From: DATILL01 sp035476575
GTDB taxonomy: Bacteria; Actinomycetota; Actinomycetes; Mycobacteriales; JACQDL01
Length of the DNA stretch: 53,522 nucleotides
Direction: 5' to 3'
Assembly (NCBI GenBank): GCA_035476575.1
Contig: DATILL010000087.1
Location: forward strand, 1 to 53,522
Positions 43,206-50,800 of this stretch are shown piece by piece. The translations under genes were made by a program, and so were the position numbers. Below the pieces are notes generated by a model. The model searched no databases and was not told the DNA's origin. It saw nothing but the letters and a program-made list of their open reading frames with translations. Each line of letters starts with the position of its first letter. The stretch's first letter is position 1.

Positions 43206-43681
43206 CGGCCGGCGCCCGGGGTGGTGTTGCCCGACCCCGTGACGATCACCCCGGAGTTGTCCCGCCCTATGGCGACCGCACCCTGGCCCGAGGCCACGGT
43301 GGTCACGGTGGTCGGCGCCTGATCCACCAGGCGGCCGACCTCGGCGAGCAGCGCGGGGTCGCTCTCCAGCAGCTTGCGTACGGCGCCCTTGAGGAGGATC
43401 TGGGCTTCCGCGTCGGCCGGGGCACGGACCAGATCACGCACGGCCTCCACGACCGCGAGCTCCCGCCGTACCGTCTCGGCCTCCGCCGGCTCGACGGACG
43501 GGCCGTCGCGGCGCAGCAGCCTGGCCAGCAGCCGCCGTCCGAAGCCCGCCGACTCCTCCGCCGTTTTGTCAACGACCGCGTCGACGGTCTTGTCGAGGAC
43601 CCGCTCCCCGAACGCCTCGACCGCCGCCACCAGATAGCGCACCACGAACGCCGCCGCCACCGTCGCCGTAACCGGCTCCAC
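43202..43681 (-). CDS. Small helical protein with Gly/Asn-rich beta tail, partner of STAND protein
   Basis: A 159-residue protein (from GTG 43681; an in-frame start at 43828 adds 49 Arg-rich residues without support). A hydrophobic/amphipathic stretch (TATVAAAFVVRYLVAAVEAFGERVLDKTVDAVV) is followed by a charged helical part and a tail VTTVASGQGAVAIGRDNSGVIVTGSGNTT. This tail has the same repeated G-x-G/N-x-x-V-V pattern as the first residues of the STAND protein encoded next (GSNFGVVVTGDGNVV), suggesting they pair through these segments. The 4-bp overlap ties their translation. Function otherwise unknown. Confidence 0.68.
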   Translation of the reverse strand: MEPVTATVAAAFVVRYLVAAVEAFGERVLDKTVDAVVDKTAEESAGFGRRLLARLLRRDGPSVEPAEAETVRRELAVVEAVRDLVRAPADAEAQILLKGAVRKLLESDPALLAEVGRLVDQAPTTVTTVASGQGAVAIGRDNSGVIVTGSGNTTPGAGR

Positions 43682-43852
43682 CCCGCCCACCCCACTCCGC
43701 ACCGGCCGCCGCCAGCCGGGCACCGAGCCCGCCGGCCACGGCGCAACCTCACAAAACGCCGCCAGCGTAGTGACCCGCCGCGAGTCGCCCCGGCGCCGCC
43801 GCGTCAACCCCACCCTTTCGGGCAACAAGCGCCGACTGAGCCTGCTCGTGCC

Positions 43853-44377
43853 TCAGTGAGACTGCCCCGCCCGAGAGCGCTGTGGCCATGCTGGGTATGT
43901 CGTGCGCTGGTAGTTCCAGTCGGCCTGGAGTTGGGCGGCTTGGTCGGGGTCGGTGGGTACGGGGGTGTGGTAGCCGGTGGTGCCCAGGGTTCCTACGCTG
44001 GTGGGCAGAGTCCAGCCGTGGGCGGCGGGGGCGCCGTCCGGTGTGTGGGCGGTGAATTCCTGGTAGTGGCCGTCCAGGATCGCCAGCACGGCCGCGTCCA
44101 GCTCGGTTTCCTGGTGCCCGGGGTACGGGTCGAGGGTGGCGTCGGCGTCGATGGCGATGTACTCCTGCCCGGTAACGCTCACGATCGCGTCACCGTCGGG
44201 CTCGAACGCGATCCGGATCGTGGCCAGGTCTGGGGTGGGCGGGACGAGGTGCCATTCGTGGCCGGCGCCGGTGACCGCTCCGCCGCGAGCGTGGATCCGC
44301 TCGTGGATGCGGTACAGGCACAGCGGGAAGCCGGCCGCGTCGCGGGCGGGGCCGCTCCGGTCAGGGATCTGGTTCAC
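43853..44377 (-). CDS. Uncharacterised protein
   Basis: A 174-residue soluble protein, not recognised. Visible features are FPLCLYRIHERIHARGG, GHEWHLVPPTPDLATIRIAFEPDGDAIVSVTGQEYIAIDADATLD, and a His/Gln/Pro-rich end. The alternating hydrophobic strands suggest a small alpha/beta fold. It starts 12 bp after the stop of the lipoprotein gene upstream, so the two are likely co-transcribed. Coding bias is good. Confidence 0.65.
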   Translation of the reverse strand: MNQIPDRSGPARDAAGFPLCLYRIHERIHARGGAVTGAGHEWHLVPPTPDLATIRIAFEPDGDAIVSVTGQEYIAIDADATLDPYPGHQETELDAAVLAILDGHYQEFTAHTPDGAPAAHGWTLPTSVGTLGTTGYHTPVPTDPDQAAQLQADWNYQRTTYPAWPQRSRAGQSH

Positions 44378-44389
44378 GGTGCCTCCTCG

Positions 44390-44884
44390 TCAGGGCTTCG
44401 CGCATGGGTTGGTCACGGTGTTGCTGTACTTCCAGTCCACCGAGGCCGCCTTGCTGCCATTGAGGATCCCGGATCCGCGAGCGGCGGTCCGGAAGGTGCC
44501 CCGTTTGCACGGGTTGAACGCCTGGGCGGTGTACTGCTTGCCGGCCTTGACCGGGCTGACGTGCCGTCCGTCGCCGGTGTTCTCGGCGAAGACGGCCCAC
44601 GTGCCGCCGACCAGCTCCTGCACCTGGACCTTCAGTACCACCTCGTCCACGTCCAGGGTGCAGGTGATGCGGGCTTTCCCACCCATCGAGCCGGGCGTTC
44701 CATGGGACTCGTGTGGGTCGTCCACGGTGACCTTCAACCCGTCCTCGGGGGCATCGGCCCGGAGCGAGCAGTTGCCAGTGCCCTCCCCGGGCGACAGCGC
44801 CCCGCACCCGCTGAGCTGGCCGCCCAGCAGCACCACTACGACTAGCCAGCGCCCGGCCCGGCATAACCCCGTCATTGAGTCCAC
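44390..44884 (-). CDS. Small lipoprotein, uncharacterised
   Basis: A 164-residue protein with a lipoprotein signal: Arg residues at 9 and 12, hydrophobic core WLVVVVLLGG and lipobox QLSGC with Cys27. The mature part is a single beta-rich domain with Cys pairs (NCSLRADAPEDGLKVTVDDPHESHG, KARITCTLDVDEVVLKVQVQELVGGTW, FNPCKRGTFRTAARGSG, TVTNPCAKP), probably disulphide-linked on the cell surface. No known family recognised. It heads a two-gene leftward unit. An AT-rich patch with TATACT near 44950 is close by but would serve the opposite strand. Confidence 0.75.
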   Translation of the reverse strand: MDSMTGLCRAGRWLVVVVLLGGQLSGCGALSPGEGTGNCSLRADAPEDGLKVTVDDPHESHGTPGSMGGKARITCTLDVDEVVLKVQVQELVGGTWAVFAENTGDGRHVSPVKAGKQYTAQAFNPCKRGTFRTAARGSGILNGSKAASVDWKYSNTVTNPCAKP

Positions 44885-45012
44885 CCCTCCTACCCGGCGC
44901 GATCACAAAGTGTTGCCGTAGTGATCCTCTTAGTAACAGGGGTTCGGATTATACTGTTTTGTTCTCTCGGCCGGGTGGGTGTTGTTCGGGGCTACATGAT
45001 GGAGATCGACTC

Positions 45013-45486
45013 CACGCCATCGCCACCGTCGGATTCTGGATGTTCGAGCGGAGCCGGGTCGACGCCGTGCTCGGCGACCGGTTCATCGTCCGCGTCGGGC
45101 TCGCCAACGCCGGGACGGTGCCGACCGACCGGCTGATCGCCCACCTGAACGTCGCGAGCCTGACCAGCGACGTGTACGTCGACCCGGAGGACTGGTCGTC
45201 CAGCCGCACCCTCGAGGTCGACCCGCTTGGCCTGGGCGGCGGCACGTCGCTGGAGTGGGAGCTGCACGCGGTCAACGCCGGCAGCTTCGACGTCTACGCC
45301 GTGCTGCTGCCGGTGGGCGCCGCGGCGGGCGGCGGTCCGCTGGTGGTGGGTGGGCCGGTGCACGTCACGGTGGCCGGGCGGCAGACGCTGAGCGCGGGCG
45401 GGGCGCTGCCCGTGGTGGTCGCCGTACCGGTCCTGCTCGGGCTGGCCGCCGCCCTCGTCCGGTACCGCCTCCGCCGTACCTCCTGA
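45013..45486 (+). pseudogene. Chimeric duplicate of the anchored Ig-like protein, 5' end lost
   Basis: From GAGCCGGGTC at 45051 to the TGA at 45486 this copies 39401-39836 over exactly 436 bp with no gaps, at high identity; the products share VDPEDWSSSRTL and the C-terminal anchor. The signal peptide is missing. Instead the preceding 38 bp (45013-45050, reading HAIATVGFWMFE) match a DUF5753 segment at about 40551-40588. An ATG at 45040 could give a 148-residue product, but it would not be exported normally. Confidence 0.8.
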
Positions 45487-45499
45487 CCACGGCTCGCGC

Positions 45500-45630
45500 G
45501 GCGCCGACGCCGGGTCCGGGTCGGAGAACAGCCGCTCGTCGGCGTAGTCGACCGGCCGGCCGGTCGGGTCGAGCGTCCACCACGAGGCTTTCAGCGCGAT
45601 GCCGTTGTTGTCGGTGAAGTAGATCGAGTG
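45500..45630 (-). pseudogene. C-terminal remnant of a VOC/glyoxalase-family protein
   Basis: Reading leftward from 45630 gives HSIYFTDNNGIALKASWWTLDPTGRPV then DYADERLFSDPDPA, the usual end of a VOC-superfamily dioxygenase/glyoxalase. Only this 44-codon tail remains between the duplicated Ig-like segment and DUF2237. Confidence 0.6.
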
Positions 45631-45685
45631 TCATGGTGAGCAGCCATGCCGTCGACCCTACGCCGGGCCGGCGTCACGGCCGGGC

Positions 45686-46078
45686 TCAGATCAGCGAGCT
45701 CGGGTCGGCCGGCACGTCCACGGCGTGCCGGCGCAGCGCCTCCAGCGGGACGATGTCCACGGCGCGCTCATGCGTGGCCGCCAGCACGACCGGCGGCGCC
45801 ACCCCGGCCTCGTACGCCTGCAGCCACCGCCAGGCGACCACGCACCAGCGGTCCCCGGGCTGCAACCCGGGGAAGCGGTACTCCGGTCGCGGCGTGATGA
45901 GGTCGTTCCCGGTCTTCTGCTGGTGGGCCAGGAACTCGCCGGAGACCACCGCGCAGACGGTGTGGCTGCCGCGGTCCTCGGGCCCGGTGTTGCAGCACCC
46001 GTCACGGTAGAAGCCGGTCAGCGGGTCGGTACCGCACGGTTCCAGCTCCCCGCCGAGCACGTTACGGTCGCCTGTCAC
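45686..46078 (-). CDS. DUF2237 family protein
   Basis: A 130-residue protein that matches the DUF2237 family over its whole length: RNVLGGELEPCGTDPLTGFYRDGCCNTG, then EDRGSHTVCAVVSGEFL, GNDLITPRPEYRFPGLQPGDRWCVVAWRWLQAYEAGVAPPVVLAATHE. The four conserved Cys in the N-terminal half are kept. The start is GTG 46078, where conservation begins; longer in-frame starts lack support. The family has no established role. It is isolated, with the VOC remnant downstream. Confidence 0.9.
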   Translation of the reverse strand: MTGDRNVLGGELEPCGTDPLTGFYRDGCCNTGPEDRGSHTVCAVVSGEFLAHQQKTGNDLITPRPEYRFPGLQPGDRWCVVAWRWLQAYEAGVAPPVVLAATHERAVDIVPLEALRRHAVDVPADPSSLI

Positions 46079-46302
46079 CGCGACAGTGTCGCATCCAGCG
46101 CCTTCGGGTCGCAGCGGCGTCACCCAATCCGGGGGTTTCAAACGTGAAACCAGACGCCGTGGTGGTCTGCGGGTCGAACCGACCTGCCATCCGACCACTC
46201 TCTCGGGAGCACTAAGGGAACCCGAAGTCCTCAGGAAGGTCGCTTCCTAGCGTCTGCCCAGTCCGAGCCGCATTGTCGACCGGCTCGGGAGAGGGAGATG
46301 TT

Positions 46303-47781
46303 GTGTCAAAGGTAGTCCCCAGTGGCCAGCTCCGCGCTCCGCGCCAGGTCGCCCACTGCCAGCCAAACCCAACGCCAAACCCAACGCAGGGATCACACCC
46401 CGTCAGCCGCCGTCGGCTGGCCGCCAGGCTCGCCGTGCTGGCGCGGGAGCACCAGGTACCCGGCGCCCAGCTCGCCGTCCACTGCGCTGGTTCGACCGTG
46501 GCGGTCGAGTGCGGTGAGCTCCACTGCGAGTCCGGTAACCCGGTCACCCGGGATACCGCGTTCCCCATTGGGTCGATCAGCAAGTCCTTCACCGCCACCG
46601 TAGCGATGACCCTGGTCGCGGACGGCGACCTCGAGCTCGACGAGCCGCTGGGCGAGCACCTGCCCGAGCTCGGCAGCCTGGGCGAGACGCTGACCCTCCG
46701 CCAGGTGCTGAGCCACACCGGCGGGCTGGCCGGCGGGCCGGACTCGACAGAGGTGTCCGCCGCCTCGCCGCGGCGCTACGTGCTGGACCACTGCGGGCCG
46801 CAGAGCCTGCTCCGGCCGCCCGGCACCGGCTTCTCGTACTCCAACATCGGGTACGTCCTGATCGGCCACCTGATCGAGACGGTCACCGGCATGACCTGGT
46901 GGGAGGCCGTGGAGTCGCTGCTGCTGCGGCCGCTCGGAATCGTGCCGACCTTCGTCGTCGAGCCCACGGCGCGCCTGCCGCGCCGTCCGGTCGCCACCGG
47001 CCACTCGGTCAACCCCCTGGCCGGCCGGGTCCGGCCCGCTGAGCAGTCGCTGACGCTGGCCGAGGCGCCGACCGGCGCGCTGGCGGTAAGCGCCGTGGAC
47101 CTGGTCGCCTTTGGGCGGCTTCACGCCGGACCGGGCGCGCCCGGGCTCCTCCCGGCGAGCCACGCCGAGCAGATGCGGCAGGCCGTTCCCGACGCCGACC
47201 CGTTCGGGCTCGCCGACGGCTGGGGTGCCGGGCTGGCCGTCTTCCGGGATGGCGGCAGCCACTGGGTCGGTCACGACGGCAACGCGAACGGCACGTCCTG
47301 CTACCTGCGGGTCGACCCGGCGACGGGCTGGGTCGTCGCGTTCACCAGCAACGCCAGCAACGGGCTCGGCCTGTGGGAGGCGATCCTGGCCGAGCTGGCG
47401 CGGTCCGGTGGTCCCGCCGTACCGCCTCGGCCTCAGGTCCCGGCCGGGCCGCCCCTGGCTCCGCCGCCCGGCTGCATCGGCACCTACGCCAACAGCGAGG
47501 TCGAGTACGTCGTCGCCGGTGCGGACGAGGATCGCTACCTCGCTGTCGACGGCGGCGACCTGATCCGGTTGGCCTTCCACCCGGACCTTGTCTTCTCGTT
47601 CGCGGATCCGGACACCGGCCGGCAGGTGCTCGGCGGGCGCTTCGTCGCCGACCCGGTCACCGGCGAGATCGACGGGGTCCAGGTCGGTGGCCGGCTGGCG
47701 CTGCGATGCGAGCGGCCGGCGGTTCCGGGCTGGTCGGAGCCGTCACTCGACCACGCCCTCGCCTGTTCTCCGGCCGCCTGA
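46303..47781 (+). CDS. Beta-lactamase/D-peptidase-fold serine hydrolase
   Basis: A 492-residue class C beta-lactamase-like protein. The nucleophile motif SISK is at 91-94, Tyr-Ser-Asn (FSYSNIGY) at 179-181, and a third-box equivalent GHDGNANG near 327. A C-terminal beta domain (about 375-490) is appended, as in many peptidase-like or esterase-like members. There is no signal peptide, so it should be cytosolic. GTG 46303 is preceded by GAGAGGGAGAT. It lies 44 bp before an NRPS gene in the same direction, so it may trim, release or protect against the peptide product; that link is inferred. Confidence 0.87.
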   Translation: MSKVVPSGQLRAPRQVAHCQPNPTPNPTQGSHPVSRRRLAARLAVLAREHQVPGAQLAVHCAGSTVAVECGELHCESGNPVTRDTAFPIGSISKSFTATVAMTLVADGDLELDEPLGEHLPELGSLGETLTLRQVLSHTGGLAGGPDSTEVSAASPRRYVLDHCGPQSLLRPPGTGFSYSNIGYVLIGHLIETVTGMTWWEAVESLLLRPLGIVPTFVVEPTARLPRRPVATGHSVNPLAGRVRPAEQSLTLAEAPTGALAVSAVDLVAFGRLHAGPGAPGLLPASHAEQMRQAVPDADPFGLADGWGAGLAVFRDGGSHWVGHDGNANGTSCYLRVDPATGWVVAFTSNASNGLGLWEAILAELARSGGPAVPPRPQVPAGPPLAPPPGCIGTYANSEVEYVVAGADEDRYLAVDGGDLIRLAFHPDLVFSFADPDTGRQVLGGRFVADPVTGEIDGVQVGGRLALRCERPAVPGWSEPSLDHALACSPAA

Positions 47782-47825
47782 GCGTCCTCCCACCCCAGCA
47801 AGACCATCGCGAAAGGTTCGAGCTC

Positions 47826-50800
47826 ATGGCCGTCCACGACGTTGCCCACGGTCCGACCGACCGGGCGGGCGGCATCGACACCGTGCCCTCGCATGGCGAC
47901 AGCAGGCCTACCCACGGCAACGCTGGGCTCGCTGGCGACGCCGGGCCCGCGGTGGAGCAGGACAGGATCCTGGTGGAGTGGAACGACACCGGCCGGGCCG
48001 TGCCGCCGGCCACGTTCCCGGAGCTGTTCGAGGCCCGGGTGGCCATGTCACCCGCGCTGCCCGCCGTACTGTCCCTCAGCGAGTCGGTCAGCTACGCCGA
48101 GCTGGACGCGCGGGCCAACCGGCTGGCGCACCTGCTCATCGCCCGGGGCGCGAGGCCGGAGCGGATCGTGGCGGTGGCGCTGCCGCGGTCGGTGGACATC
48201 GTGGTCGCCCAGTTGGCCGTGCTGAAGTCGGGGGCGGCGTTCCTGCCGGTGGATCCGGCGTACCCGGCGGACCGGATCGAGTTCATGCTCCGCGACACCG
48301 GCCCGGTGCTGGTGCTGACCCGGCGCGACCTCGCCGCCGCGCTGCCCGGGGTCGACGGCGTGCCGGTGCTGCCGGTCGACGACCCGGACACGGTGTCCGC
48401 GCTGGATGCGGCTTCGGAGCACGCGCCGACCGATGCCGACCGGGCAGCGCCGCTGCTGCTCGACCACCCGGCGTACGTCATCTTTACCTCGGGCTCCACC
48501 GGGCGGCCCAAGGGCGTCGTCGTCCCCCACACCGGCCTGGCGAGCTTCTCGGCGGCCGAGGTCGACCGGTTCTCGGTGCGGCCGAGCGACCGGGTGCTGC
48601 AGTTCTCCTCGCCGAGCTTCGACGCCTCGGTGCTGGAGCTGTGCATGTCACTGCCGGCGGGCGCCGCTCTGGTGGTGCCGCCGCCCGGTCCGCTGCTGGG
48701 TGAGCGGCTGGCGCGGGTGCTGTCCGAAGGGCGGGTCACCCACGCGCTGATCCCGCCGGTCGCGCTGGCGACGGTGCCGGCGTCGGATGCCGCGGGTGGG
48801 CTGCCGGAGCTGCGCTGCCTGGTCGTGGGCGGCGAGGCCTGCACCGCGGAGCTGGTCGACTGGTGGGCACCCGGCCGCTGCATGATCAACGCCTACGGCC
48901 CGACCGAGTCCACTGTGGTCTCCACCTGGAGCCAGCCGCTGGCACCGGGCGGCACGCCACCGATCGGCCGGCCGATCTGGAACACCCAGGTCTATGTGCT
49001 GGACGGTGCGCTGCGGCCGGTGCCAGTGGGCGAGCCGGGGGAGCTGTACGTGGCCGGGCTCGGGCTGGCGCGGGGCTACCTGGGCCGGCCGGGGCTGACC
49101 GCGCAGCGGTTCGTGGCCAGCCCGTTCGGCTCGCCGGGTGCGCGCATGTACCGCACCGGTGACCTGGTCCGGTGGCGTCCGGACGGCGAGCTGGAGTTCG
49201 TCGGCCGGGCCGATGACCAGGTCAAGATCCGCGGGTTCCGGATCGAGCCGGGCGAGATCGAGTCCGTGCTGCGGCGGCACCCGGCGGTGGCCGAGACCGT
49301 GGTCATCGCCAGGGTGGACCAGCCAAGGAAGGACGAGCTTAGCGACGGCCAGCCCGGGCTGCGGCGGCTCGTCGCCTACGTCGTGCCGCGTGGCGGGCAG
49401 GCGCCCGCCGCGGGGGAGCTGCGGGACCTGGTCGCCGGGTCGCTGCCGGACTACATGGTGCCCGCGGCGTTCGTGCTGCTGGACCGGATGCCGCTGAGCC
49501 CCAACGGCAAGCTCGACCGGCGGGCGTTACCCGCGCCGACCGCGGCTACGGTGGCGCCGCGAGCCGGCTACCTGGCACCCCGCAACCGCACCGAGCGGGT
49601 GGCGGCGCAGGTCTGGGCCGACGTGCTGGGGGTCGACCGGGTCGGTGTCGAGGACGACTTCTTCGAGCTGGGCGGCGACTCGATCCTGAGCGTCCGGGCG
49701 CTGGCCCGGCTGCGGGCCGCCTTCGGGGTGGAGCTGTCCGCCCGCGCCGTGTTCGACGCCCGGACCGTGGCGCGGCTCGCCGAGCTGGTGGCGGCGGCCG
49801 CGCCGGGCGGTCCCGGCGGGCAGATCACGCCCGTGCCGCGCGGGCAGGCGCTACCGCTGTCCGCCGCCCAGCGGCGGCTGTGGTTCCTGGACGACCTGAC
49901 CGCGGGCGGCACGGAGTACAACACCGGGATCGGGCTGCGGCTGTCCGGCGACCTGGATCTCGACGCGCTGCGGGCCGCGTTGGCCGGGCTGGTGCGCCGG
50001 CACGAGTCGCTGCGAACGACGTTCGACACGGTCGCCGGGCACGGCGTACAGGTGATCGCCGACGAGGGCGAGATCCCGCTGCGGACCGTCGACCTGTCGG
50101 GAACGGACCCGGGCGAGCGCGACCACGCCGTGGAGGAGGCGCTGGCGGCGGAGCTCAGCCGGCCCTTCGACCTGCGGCGCGGCCCGCTGACCAGGACGGT
50201 GCTGGTGCGCCGTGCCGAGGACGACCACGTGCTGCTGCTCAGCCAGCATCACATCATCACCGACGGCTGGTCCGTCCGGGTGCTGGTGGACGAGCTGGTC
50301 GAGCGGTACGCCGCCGCCGTACGACGGACCTCGTCGGAGCTGCCGGAGCTGCCGATCCAGTACGCCGACTACGCCGAGTGGCAGCGCGGCCGACATGCGG
50401 CCGGGACGTTGGACGAGCACCTTGCCTACTGGCGGCGCACGCTCGCCGGCATCGCGCCGTTGGAGCTGCCGACCGACCGGCCGCGGCCCAGCCTGCGCAC
50501 CGCGGCCGGCGCGGTGCACCGGCACGACCTGCCCGCCGGGCTGGTCCAGGCGCTGAGCAGGGTCGGGCACGAGAACGGCGCCACGCTGTTCATGACCCTG
50601 GTCGCCGCGGTGCAGGTGCTGCTGTCCCGGTATGCCAACCAGACCGACGTCGCGATCGGTACGGCGACCTCCGGCCGCGACCGGGCGGAGCTGGAGAACC
50701 TCGTCGGCTTCTTCGTAAACACGGTCGTGCTGCGTACGCAGGTGCTGGCGGAGCGTTCGTTTGGCGAGCTCCTGGCCGACGTGCGGGAGACGGTGCTCGA

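Noticed and set aside
46110..46215. tRNA-like T-arm sequence (GGTTCGA context on the minus strand)
   Set aside because: No matching acceptor, D-arm or anticodon stem could be built around it.
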